12,219 nucleotides of DNA from Synergistaceae bacterium UBA5827 (GTDB lineage Bacteria > Synergistota > Synergistia > Synergistales > 79-D21). The stretch spans positions 6,423-18,641 of the forward strand of contig DJHE01000015.1 of assembly GCA_002432945.1 (NCBI GenBank), read 5' to 3'. Shown piece by piece: positions 1 to 7,065 of the stretch. Position numbers and translations under genes: made by a program. Below the pieces are notes generated by a model that had not been told where the DNA came from, ran no database searches, and saw only the letters and a list, made by a program, of their open reading frames with translations. The first letter of the stretch is position 1. Each line of letters begins with the position of its first letter.

Positions 1-849
1 GTCTCGGTCATAGAACTACTTGAGAACAGGAACGCCCAGGGAGAATTCTATCTTCCCGACGTCCTACCGCTGCTTGCCGAAAGAGGGCTCCGTGTGGAAG
101 CAAAACGTTGGGAAACCCCGGATGACCTTGCGGGCATCAATGATCCCTTCCAGCTTGCCCAGGCCGGCAGACGGATGCGAGACCGGATCCTGAAGGGTCA
201 TCTAACGGCCGGGGTTAAGCTGATGGATCCCGAAACAACCTGGATCGGTCCCAGGGTCATCCTGGAGCCGGATGTTCACCTCCACCCAAACGTCCAGGTC
301 TGGGGTAATTCCGTTATTGAGAGCGGAGCGACCATAGGCAGTCATTCCATCCTTCGGAATGCGCTCGTTCGGCAAGGAGCAGAACTCGTGGCATTTTGCT
401 GCGTGACGGACAGCGAGGTCGGTTCTGGATCCAGGGTCGGGCCTTTTGCCTGCCTCCGCGACAACACCCGCTTATCGCCCAGGGCCCTTGTCGGTAAATT
501 TGTAGAGACGAAAAATTCCGTCATCGGACAGGAAAGCAAGGTGCCGCACCTTTCCTATATTGGAGATGCGATTATCGGGAAAGAGACAAACATCGGCGCA
601 GGCACCATCACCTGCAATTATGACGGTGAGCGCAAGAACCCCACAAGGATAGGGGATCATTGCTTTATCGGAAGCGACACGATGCTGGTTGCGCCGGTCA
701 CCCTGCATGACGAGTGCTTCACCGCTGCAGGTTCAACGATAACCGAGGACGTTCCCCGGGGAGCCCTGGCAGTGGGCCGGGCAAGGCAAAGAAATATCGA
801 GGGTTGGGCCCGCAGGAAAGGCGCGGTTCCCCGGAAGGAGGAGGACTGA
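1..849 (+). CDS. glmU: GlmU, bifunctional N-acetylglucosamine-1-P uridyltransferase / glucosamine-1-P acetyltransferase, 3' part
   Basis: Cytoplasmic enzyme that acetylates glucosamine-1-phosphate and then uridylates it to UDP-GlcNAc, the precursor for peptidoglycan and lipid A. The reading frame is open from base 1, so the start lies upstream; 282 residues are visible and about 180 are missing compared with E. coli GlmU (456 aa). The visible part begins in the end of the uridyltransferase domain (NAQGEFYL; GIND, whose Asn47 matches the metal ligand Asn227 of E. coli). It continues as a left-handed beta-helix of hexapeptide repeats. Acetyltransferase residues are in place with an offset of 180: Arg153, Lys171, catalytic His183 (PHLSYIGDA), Tyr186 and Asn206 (TCNYDG) correspond to E. 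coli Arg333, Lys351, His363, Tyr366 and Asn386. The C-terminus is a short basic and acidic tail. The stop codon overlaps the prs start (TGATG). Identification is very secure; only the N-terminal pyrophosphorylase half cannot be judged. Confidence 0.96.
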   Translation, partial: VSVIELLENRNAQGEFYLPDVLPLLAERGLRVEAKRWETPDDLAGINDPFQLAQAGRRMRDRILKGHLTAGVKLMDPETTWIGPRVILEPDVHLHPNVQVWGNSVIESGATIGSHSILRNALVRQGAELVAFCCVTDSEVGSGSRVGPFACLRDNTRLSPRALVGKFVETKNSVIGQESKVPHLSYIGDAIIGKETNIGAGTITCNYDGERKNPTRIGDHCFIGSDTMLVAPVTLHDECFTAAGSTITEDVPRGALAVGRARQRNIEGWARRKGAVPRKEED

Positions 850-1817
850 TGGTCACACAATTGCGGCAGATGAAAATCTTCACCGGATCGGCCCATCCCG
901 ATTTCACGCAAAAGGTGGCTGATACGCTAGGGGTTCCCATGGCTTCTTCAAAGCTATTCCGTTTTTCCGATGGGGAGATCGGCCTTTCTATCGAGGAAAG
1001 CGTTCGAGGGGCAGATGTCTATGTAATCCAGCCAACTTCGGAGCCCGTGAATGAGAACCTGATGGAGCTTTTGATCATGATCGATGCGCTGAGGAGGGCT
1101 TCAGCCTACCGCATCAACGTAGTCACCCCCTACTTCGGCTATGCTCGACAGGACCGGAAGACAAAGGCGAGGGAACCCATCACGTCGAAGCTCGTCGCGA
1201 ACCTAATCGAAAAGGCTGGGGCAGACCGTCTTGTGGTCGCCGACCTCCATGCCGGACAAATCCAAGGCTTTTTCGACCGTCCGGTTGACCATTTAACAGG
1301 TATTCCTCTTCTTGCCTCCTATTTCAAGGAGAACCTCAAAGAAGCCATCGACCAGCAGAAAATTGTCGTCATATCCCCCGATATCGGTGGTGTCGTAAGG
1401 GCTCGGCGCTTCGCTGTCAAACTTAACGCCGACCTTGCCATCGTCGACAAGCGACGGTCGCACGAAGTCGCAAATTTCTGCGAGGTGATGGAAATCATCG
1501 GCGATGTCCGGGGCAAGGTCGCAATTCTCGTCGATGATATCGTCGACACTGCCGGCACCATGGTGAACGCGGCACGTGCACTGCTGGAAAGGGGAGCGGA
1601 AAGGGTTTACGCCTGCGCAACACACGGTGTGCTTTCAGGCAAGGCGATCGAGAACCTCAGGAACTCGCCCATCCACCAGCTCGTCCTGACCGATACCATT
1701 CCATTGCCCGAACGGAAAAAGTTAGATAATATTACCGTGCTGTCTATCGCCCCCCTCTTTGCCGAGGCGATCAACCGCATCCACTCTGACCATTCGGTCA
1801 GCATTCTTTTTTACTAG
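849..1817 (+). CDS. prs: Ribose-phosphate pyrophosphokinase (PRPP synthetase)
   Basis: Makes 5-phosphoribosyl-1-pyrophosphate from ribose-5-phosphate and ATP for purine, pyrimidine, NAD, histidine and tryptophan synthesis. The 322-residue length fits class I enzymes (about 315). Visible motifs: FSDGE near residue 39, the ATP-contacting RQDRK at 100-104, the divalent-cation signature DLHAGQIQGFFD from 132, SPDIGGVVRAR with the following KRR of the flexible loop, and the PRPP loop DDIVDTAGT at 229-237. The frame stays open upstream into glmU, but ATG 849 is chosen because the AAGGAGGAGG site at 835-844 precedes it and because the homologous N-terminus (MKIFTGSAHP) begins only seven residues later, at a second ATG (870). 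The start overlaps the glmU stop by one base, which suggests coupling; the same pairing is known in Bacillus. The last codons lie in a hairpin followed by a T-run (described separately). Confidence 0.97.
   Translation: MVTQLRQMKIFTGSAHPDFTQKVADTLGVPMASSKLFRFSDGEIGLSIEESVRGADVYVIQPTSEPVNENLMELLIMIDALRRASAYRINVVTPYFGYARQDRKTKAREPITSKLVANLIEKAGADRLVVADLHAGQIQGFFDRPVDHLTGIPLLASYFKENLKEAIDQQKIVVISPDIGGVVRARRFAVKLNADLAIVDKRRSHEVANFCEVMEIIGDVRGKVAILVDDIVDTAGTMVNAARALLERGAERVYACATHGVLSGKAIENLRNSPIHQLVLTDTIPLPERKKLDNITVLSIAPLFAEAINRIHSDHSVSILFY
1786..1812 (+). terminator. Possible weak intrinsic terminator or attenuator inside the prs 3' end
   Basis: A perfect 6-bp stem (CTGACC at 1786-1791, GGTCAG at 1796-1801) with a 4-base ATTC loop is followed by CATTC and then six T (1807-1812). 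The T-run ends just before the prs stop codon. This resembles a Rho-independent terminator, but the stem is short and five bases separate it from the T-run, so read-through into rplY is likely. It lies within coding sequence, so translating ribosomes would disrupt it. It may therefore be an attenuator or chance. Confidence 0.33.
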
Positions 1818-1820
1818 GCG

Positions 1821-1839
1821 GGACCGGCATTACCGGTCC
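1821..1839 (+). promoter_or_regulatory. Perfect 7-bp hairpin in the prs-rplY gap (rplY leader)
   Basis: GGACCGG (1821-1827) and CCGGTCC (1833-1839) form a perfect 7-bp GC-rich stem with a 5-base loop. It is the main content of the 48-base gap, and the rplY ribosome site follows 11 bases later. There is no T-run after it, so it is not a classical terminator. It could be an mRNA processing or stability element, or a leader structure affecting L25 synthesis. Bases 1796-1799 (GGTC) of the preceding hairpin could pair with 1822-1825 (GACC), so a weak competition between folds is possible. Confidence 0.4.
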
Positions 1840-1865
1840 TGTATTCACCGGGAGGAGGAAACATC

Positions 1866-2525
1866 ATGTCCGATATTTTGCAGGTAACCCTCGAAGCGAG
1901 GGAGAAAAGCGGCAAGCAGGAAGCGACGAAACTACGCAACGAAGGGTATGTCCCCGCCGTTTTCTACGGAAGCGGCTACCCGGAATCGATCCCTGTAAAG
2001 GTGAAATCCAAGGATATTCTCCCTGCAATCAATTCCGGTCACTGGGAAACATTCAGGCTGGACGTCACACTTCCCGATGGGAAGGTCGAAATGGCACTTA
2101 TGCGAGACGTCCAGAAGAATTTCCTGAACGGCAATCTTCTCCATGTTGATTTCTACCAACTCGTGTCCGGGCAGAAAGTCCAGGTCGAGGTCCCGTTGGA
2201 AATCCTCAACCGCGAGTCCTGCGCAGGTGTGAAAGCCGGCGGCGTCCTGGAGCAGCTTGTGCATGAAGTTTCGATCAATGTCCTGCCAAGGGAAATCCCC
2301 GATTTCCTTGCCGTAGACGTCCGAAACCTGGATCTGGGACAGGAAATCAAGCTGGGAGACCTGGCTCTCCCTGAATCTGCCGAATTGCTGGACGATGCCA
2401 ATGCAACCGTTGTCGTGGCCGCCGAGCCTCGTGGCACCGAAGCAACCGCGTCCGAAACGGAAACCGAACAGAAAGAAGTCGAAGTTCTCGCAAAGGGCAA
2501 AGCCAAGGGGCAGGAGGAGGCATAA
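1866..2525 (+). CDS. rplY: 50S ribosomal protein L25 / general stress protein Ctc, long form
   Basis: Binds 5S rRNA in the large ribosomal subunit. The 219 residues follow the long Ctc/TL5 plan rather than the short 94-aa E. coli L25. The N-terminal 5S-binding domain (about 1-95) includes GKQEATKLRNEGYVPAVFYG from residue 16 and ends with HVDFYQ at 93-98. A beta-rich TL5-type domain follows (about 100-185; VEVPLE, GGVLEQLVHEVSINVLP, plus the conserved D-V-x-x-L-x-x-G-x pattern). The last 30 residues are a low-complexity Glu/Thr/Ala/Lys tail, usual in this family. The start is fixed by GGGAGGAGG ending seven bases before ATG 1866. In Bacillus the same position between prs and pth is held by ctc, which is stress-induced; no separate stress promoter is visible in the 48-base gap here. 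Confidence 0.95.
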   Translation: MSDILQVTLEAREKSGKQEATKLRNEGYVPAVFYGSGYPESIPVKVKSKDILPAINSGHWETFRLDVTLPDGKVEMALMRDVQKNFLNGNLLHVDFYQLVSGQKVQVEVPLEILNRESCAGVKAGGVLEQLVHEVSINVLPREIPDFLAVDVRNLDLGQEIKLGDLALPESAELLDDANATVVVAAEPRGTEATASETETEQKEVEVLAKGKAKGQEEA

Positions 2526-2530
2526 CGGCG

Positions 2531-3097
2531 TTGAAACTGATCGCGGGACTGGGAAACCCTGGTCTCGAATACGCCTGGACACGGCACAATCTTGGATGGC
2601 TGGTGGCCGATCAGGTCATCAGCCGTTTCCATCTGAAGGGTCCCCAGAACCGTTTCCATGGACAACTATGGGGTCCGGCCCGGGTTGGAAGCGATTCCCT
2701 TTCCGTCCTCAAGCCGATGACCTACATGAACCTCAGTGGGAAGTCGGTACTTGCGGCCGTTAGGGATTTTAACCTTTTCACCACGGATTGCCTGCTCGTG
2801 GTTGACGATGTAGCCCTGCCCTTCGGCACCCTTCGCCTCAGGGCCAGGGGGTCGGCTGGGGGACACAACGGAATCGCCTCCGTACTAGGGGCCCTTCAGA
2901 CTTTAGAAGTCCCGCGCCTGCGGTGCGGAGTCGGACATCCCCTGGATACCAGGGGGCTGGCCGATTATGTTACGGACGATTTTGGGCTCGAAGAGCGGGC
3001 ACAACTTGACCTCTTCATCGAAAAGGCGACAGATGCTGTCCTGCTTTGGCTTCGGCTCGGCATCGACCGGGCAATGAACCGGGTCAATGCTGGCTGA
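2531..3097 (+). CDS. pth: Peptidyl-tRNA hydrolase
   Basis: Cleaves the ester bond of peptidyl-tRNAs released from stalled ribosomes so that tRNA can be reused; cytoplasmic monomer, normally essential. At 188 residues it is close to E. coli Pth (194). Catalytic and tRNA-binding residues are all present, shifted by one from E. coli: Asn9 in GLGNPG, catalytic His19 in TRHNLGW, Asn67 in TYMNLSG, Asp92 in VDDVALPFG and Asn113 in GGHNG. The start is TTG 2531: it gives the standard MKLIAGLGNPG beginning and lies ten bases after AGGAGGAGG (2512-2520), which itself is in the rplY end. Five bases separate it from rplY. The 3' end overlaps mfd by 11 bases. One small oddity is Val before the catalytic Asp, where many homologues have His. 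Confidence 0.96.
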   Translation: MKLIAGLGNPGLEYAWTRHNLGWLVADQVISRFHLKGPQNRFHGQLWGPARVGSDSLSVLKPMTYMNLSGKSVLAAVRDFNLFTTDCLLVVDDVALPFGTLRLRARGSAGGHNGIASVLGALQTLEVPRLRCGVGHPLDTRGLADYVTDDFGLEERAQLDLFIEKATDAVLLWLRLGIDRAMNRVNAG

Positions 3098-6000
3098 CCC
3101 CTTCCCTCTGCTAAGGCCGGACCAGATAAGGGAAGCGCCGTGGGGCCCCTGGCAGGGAAGGGACCTCTCCCTGACGGCTGGAAGCGGCAGTCGAGCCTGG
3201 CTCATAAGGGATCCCGGTTTTCCTCTTCTCGTCATCACGCCGGACCAAAGGCAGCAGCGAGAACTGCAATCCGACCTAAAAACCCTTTCCAGCCATGGAA
3301 GTCCTGTGTTTAGCCTGCCGGAAATCCCCCTGACCACTGACGGTTTAAGCCAAAAGGCCATTAAAATCCAGCGCGGCGAGGAACTTTCCCGGTGGAAAAA
3401 AGGCGGGGGAAGTTTGATCTGCACACCGGGTGCTGTTTTAGGCCCATTTGCATTGTCAAATGGGACCTTTTCTCTTCGAGTGGGAGATGAGACAGGCCGG
3501 TCGACTCTAATCGACTGGCTTTCCTCTTTCGGCTATGAGCGAACAGAGACGGTCTGGTCCCCGGGACAATTCGTCGTTCGCGGCAGCATCATCGACCTTT
3601 TCGACCCGGCAACGCGAAGCCCCTTGAGAGTGGAGTTCATGGACGAACAGGTGGAGTCCCTGCGCTTTTTCAGGCCTGAGACCCAAAGAAGCACCGGGCC
3701 TATCAACGAGATCGAAGTCTCTGCCGTTAGGGAAGGAAACACGCCGGCATTCGAGGAATTCTTTACGGAATCCTGCCGCATCGTCCTTTTCGAGCCGGCC
3801 GAGATCGCTTCCCAGGCTGATCACTACCGCTGGGTCTGGGAAGGACTTCTTGCCGAAGCGGGAGTCGAGGCACTCCCGGAATGGGATTCTCTTTATGTCA
3901 GCCTTTCCCGGTTCCCGCTACTTCGGATCAAGTCCTCCATCGAGCGTGTTTCGGGAAGGATCGACATTTCCATGCTCCCCTCGTTCAAAGGTCGCAGGCA
4001 AGCCCTCGAAGCGGCTGTGGCAAAGTGGAAAGAGATTGGCTTGGCGATTCGCGTCCATACGGCCAACGAGTCGCTTGCAAAGTGGTTTGCGGAAAGGAGT
4101 ATTCCCGCCAGCGCGGCTCCCCTGACCGGAGGTTTCCTCAGCCTCCCCGACCGAACCGCCATAATTGCAGACTCTGATATCAGCGGGATCGCATCCCTCC
4201 CCGCAGGAGAGGGGCATGTGACGGCCCCCATGGAGTGGAACGACCGCCTTGCGATGGGGGAGTGGGTCGTTCACGAAGACTATGGAATCGGCCGCTTTGT
4301 CGGACTCGAGAACATCACCTCTGCCGAATCGGTCGAGCAGGAATACCTCGTGATCGAGTATGCAGGCGGGCAAAGGCTCCTTGTCCCCCCTTTCCTCCTG
4401 TGGAAAGTCACGTCCTACCTCGCCCCCCGAGGCTCGGAGCCAGCTGCGGATTCGCTAAAATCAGGCGCCTGGAAGAAAAGCCTCGCCAGGGTGCGCCGGA
4501 AAGTCCACGAGGCAGCCGTTGAACTCATGGAAACATACGCGCGTAGGGAAATTTCCCCCGGTTTCGCATATCCCCTCGATGGGGATATGTCCCTGGAAGT
4601 GGAGCAATCCTTTCCTTATCCCGAGACTTCGGACCAACTCAGGGCTATCGAAGAGATCAAGAAGGACATGGAAAGCAGCCATCCAATGGACAGGCTGCTG
4701 GTTGGCGACGTAGGGTTCGGGAAAACGGAGGTGGCGCTCCGCGCCGCTGTGAAGGCTTCAGAAGCAGGAAAACAAGTGGCCGTCCTCGTACCCACCACCC
4801 TCCTTGCCCAGCAGCATTTCGAGACATTCCTTTCGAGGACTGCCGAACTCCCCCTCCGTGTCGAGACGCTATGCCGCTTCGTCCCAAAAAAGCGGCAGGA
4901 CGAGATCGTCCGCATGACTGCCGAAGGGGCCGTCGATATCCTTATCGGGACGCACCGACTTGTCCAGAAGGACGTCCGTTTCAAGAATCTAGGTTTGGTG
5001 ATCGTTGACGAGGAACACCGTTTCGGGGTTCTTCACAAAGAACATTCCAAAGGACTCAAGCCGGATGTCGACGTCCTCATGATGAGCGCCACCCCCATCC
5101 CCCGAACCCTGTTTCTTTCTCTTGGCGGACTTCGGGACATTTCCGTCATCTCGACTCCTCCCCACAGGCGCTACCCCGTTGTCACCGTCGTAAGCCCCTG
5201 GAGGGAAGACCTCGTCATCCGGGGAATCCTTCGAGAAAAGGCCCGTGGAGGACAAACCTTCTTCGTACATAACCGCGTCGCGGACATCGAGGCAAGGGCA
5301 GGCAGCCTCCGTCTCCTTTTTCCTTCCCTCAGGATCGAGGTGGCCCATGGGCAAATGCCCGAAACTTCTCTTGAAAAAGCGATGCTCCGCTTTAATTCCG
5401 GGGATACGGATATCCTTGTCTGTACCACGATCATCGAAAGCGGCCTGGACATCCCACGGGCCAACACCCTCGTGGTCGACGACGCCCACGAACTTGGCCT
5501 GGCACAGCTTTACCAGCTGCGAGGAAGGGTTGGTCGCCGAGAGGAACAAGCCTTTGCCTTCTTCCTTTACCCCCGTGAAGCCCACCTGACCCCGGAAGCA
5601 CGTGAAAGGCTGGAAGCTGTCGGGGAGCTCTCGGAGCCCGGATCGGGCTACGAGCTTGCCCAAAGGGACCTGGAGATCCGCGGAGGGGGACAGGTTGTCG
5701 GCACCGCACAGCATGGTCATGTCGAAAGAGTCGGTTACCACCTCTATTGCCGAATGCTCGAAGAGCAGGTGGCTGCCTTAAGGGGAGAGGGCAGGACTTC
5801 AACCCGCATCGAAATCCAGGCCCCCCTGCAGATCCCCGCCTCCTACATCCCGCAGCCGGGTGTCCGAATCGCCCTTTACAGACGCCTTTTGCGGGCGCAA
5901 GATAGAAATGACCTCGAGTTGGTGCGGAACGAAGTTCGGGATCGCTTCGGCCCGATCCCACCATCGGTCGGGTTCCTTTTTGACGTGGCGATATTGCGAA

Positions 6001-6248
6001 TATACGGGGAAAGGCTGGGTATCGAGTCCATCCAGGTAACAACGGCAGAAACGATCCTTAAGGGACCTCTTTCTTCCTTTTCCCCCGAAGGAAGGCCGCC
6101 AGGATGGAAGTGGGGGAGAAATTGGGCATCGGGACCGGGAGGACACCGGGGGATCGCTTCGATTGCCGGATTCCTCACGGATACCTTCGAATATAGACCT
6201 GGGCAGGAGGATGGAAATGGAAATGGAAAAGAAGCGAAGCGACGTTGA
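3087..6248 (+). CDS. mfd: Transcription-repair coupling factor Mfd
   Basis: ATP-driven translocase that removes RNA polymerase stalled at DNA lesions and recruits UvrA. It has 1053 residues versus 1148 in E. coli. The UvrB-like N-terminal module (about 1-215) keeps Arg165 and Arg181, the UvrA-contact arginines, at the same numbers as in E. coli. The RNA-polymerase-interacting domain lies around 385-480 (VVHEDYGIGRF from 394), followed by the hook helix. Helicase motifs: Walker A GDVGFGKT 540-547, DEEHRFG from 641, SATPIPRT from 667, then TTIIESGLDIP, QLRGRVGR and the TRG-type EIRGGG segment. The TRCF domain has Glu949 and Asp952 in EVRDRFG, matching the E. coli autoinhibitory Glu1045/Asp1048. 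Walker A comes about 88 residues earlier than in E. coli; the deficit lies between the UvrB-like part and the RID (domain D3). The last 75 residues are poorly conserved. ATG 3087 lacks a good ribosome site and overlaps pth by 11 bases, so coupling is likely. Confidence 0.97.
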   Translation: MLADPFPLLRPDQIREAPWGPWQGRDLSLTAGSGSRAWLIRDPGFPLLVITPDQRQQRELQSDLKTLSSHGSPVFSLPEIPLTTDGLSQKAIKIQRGEELSRWKKGGGSLICTPGAVLGPFALSNGTFSLRVGDETGRSTLIDWLSSFGYERTETVWSPGQFVVRGSIIDLFDPATRSPLRVEFMDEQVESLRFFRPETQRSTGPINEIEVSAVREGNTPAFEEFFTESCRIVLFEPAEIASQADHYRWVWEGLLAEAGVEALPEWDSLYVSLSRFPLLRIKSSIERVSGRIDISMLPSFKGRRQALEAAVAKWKEIGLAIRVHTANESLAKWFAERSIPASAAPLTGGFLSLPDRTAIIADSDISGIASLPAGEGHVTAPMEWNDRLAMGEWVVHEDYGIGRFVGLENITSAESVEQEYLVIEYAGGQRLLVPPFLLWKVTSYLAPRGSEPAADSLKSGAWKKSLARVRRKVHEAAVELMETYARREISPGFAYPLDGDMSLEVEQSFPYPETSDQLRAIEEIKKDMESSHPMDRLLVGDVGFGKTEVALRAAVKASEAGKQVAVLVPTTLLAQQHFETFLSRTAELPLRVETLCRFVPKKRQDEIVRMTAEGAVDILIGTHRLVQKDVRFKNLGLVIVDEEHRFGVLHKEHSKGLKPDVDVLMMSATPIPRTLFLSLGGLRDISVISTPPHRRYPVVTVVSPWREDLVIRGILREKARGGQTFFVHNRVADIEARAGSLRLLFPSLRIEVAHGQMPETSLEKAMLRFNSGDTDILVCTTIIESGLDIPRANTLVVDDAHELGLAQLYQLRGRVGRREEQAFAFFLYPREAHLTPEARERLEAVGELSEPGSGYELAQRDLEIRGGGQVVGTAQHGHVERVGYHLYCRMLEEQVAALRGEGRTSTRIEIQAPLQIPASYIPQPGVRIALYRRLLRAQDRNDLELVRNEVRDRFGPIPPSVGFLFDVAILRIYGERLGIESIQVTTAETILKGPLSSFSPEGRPPGWKWGRNWASGPGGHRGIASIAGFLTDTFEYRPGQEDGNGNGKEAKRR
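6205..6228 (+). promoter_or_regulatory. mazG ribosome site followed by three tandem ATGGAA hexamers
   Basis: AGGAGG at 6205-6210 is followed directly by ATGGAA three times (6211-6228), giving three in-frame ATGs at 6211, 6217 and 6223. The first ATG has no spacing from the ribosome site and the third has 12 bases; the middle one has six and is the best start. The same bases encode an Asp-Gly-Asn-Gly-Asn-Gly stretch near the Mfd C-terminus. Confidence 0.6.
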
Positions 6249-7029
6249 AGAAGCTTTCTCAAGGTTGGTCTCCATCATGGAAAGATTGAGGGCCCCCGAT
6301 GGGTGCCCTTGGGACAGGGAACAGGATTTTTCCACCTTGCGCCGCTATATCGTCGAGGAAGCTTACGAACTCGTGGAAGCCATCGAGGGCGACGGTGAAC
6401 GAGCCATCATGGAAGAAAGCGGAGATCTCCTCCTCCAGGTTGTCTTCATTTCCCAAATTGCCTCGGAGCAGGGACTCTTCTCAATCCGTGACGTTTTAGA
6501 CGGTATTTCCACGAAGCTGATTCAGCGGCACCCTCATGTCTTCGGTAACATTAACGTGGCGGATTCCGAAGAGGTCATGAGAAACTGGGAGGCCATCAAG
6601 ACCGTCGAGAAACTAAAAAACGGGTCTGAAGCTTCCATACTTTCAGGCATTCCCCGTTCTATGCCGTCCCTGCTGAAAGCCTACAGGATCCAGGAAAGGG
6701 CGGCCAAGTTCGGGTTTGACTGGCCTGCGGGCGACAAGGGCCCCGTTATCGGCAAAGTCAGGGAAGAGCTCTCCGAAATCGAGGAAGCCCTCTCTTGCGG
6801 AAACCCCGATGCCCTTCTCGAAGAAGTAGGTGACCTCTTTTTCGCCCTCGTCAACCTTTCCAGGCACTGCGGAATCAACCCGGAAGAAGCACTGCAGCGC
6901 GCCTCCAGGAAATTCGGGGACCGTTTTCGACTCGTGGAGCGTTCCGTCGCGGAAAGCGGAAAACCCTGGAATAAATTCAGCCTTGACGAATTGGATGATT
7001 TTTGGGAAAAAGCTAAGCAATCCTGTTGA
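6217..7029 (+). CDS. mazG: Nucleoside triphosphate pyrophosphohydrolase MazG
   Basis: Hydrolyses NTPs and dNTPs to NMP and pyrophosphate; family members clean damaged nucleotides from the pool and can affect ppGpp level. The 270 residues fit the two-domain MazG of E. coli (263 aa). Domain 1 (about 10-130) has CPWDREQ at 30-36, the Mg-binding EExxE at 47-51 and ExxD at 67-70, then the typical KLIQRHPHVFG. Domain 2 (about 165-255) repeats the pattern with REELSEIEEA and EEVGDLFFALVNLSRH. ATG 6217 is chosen by spacing from AGGAGG (6205-6210). The gene overlaps the mfd end by 32 bases. Bacillus has mazG fused behind a methylase domain (YabN) in the same neighbourhood; here there is no fusion. Stop at 7027-7029, 36 bases before the next gene. 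Confidence 0.94.
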   Translation: MEMEKKRSDVEEAFSRLVSIMERLRAPDGCPWDREQDFSTLRRYIVEEAYELVEAIEGDGERAIMEESGDLLLQVVFISQIASEQGLFSIRDVLDGISTKLIQRHPHVFGNINVADSEEVMRNWEAIKTVEKLKNGSEASILSGIPRSMPSLLKAYRIQERAAKFGFDWPAGDKGPVIGKVREELSEIEEALSCGNPDALLEEVGDLFFALVNLSRHCGINPEEALQRASRKFGDRFRLVERSVAESGKPWNKFSLDELDDFWEKAKQSC

Positions 7030-7065
7030 CCTGCTCGACGGGCGAAGGGAAGGAGTGGAGGAGAC

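Noticed and set aside
714..848. Extension of the prs frame upstream into glmU (45 extra codons)
   Set aside because: The strong ribosome site at 835-844 and homology both place the start at ATG 849; the extension overlaps conserved glmU sequence and looks like chance.
1932..2582. Long 216-aa open frame on the minus strand opposite rplY
   Set aside because: It is antisense to a conserved ribosomal protein gene and shows no domain or ribosome site I can recognise.
4989..5741. Long 250-aa open frame on the minus strand within mfd
   Set aside because: It lies opposite the conserved helicase motifs of mfd and reads as a codon-bias shadow with no recognisable domain.
7024..7056. TTGACC after mazG as a -35 box
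   Set aside because: No -10-like sequence 16-19 bases downstream; that stretch is a purine-rich ribosome site region.
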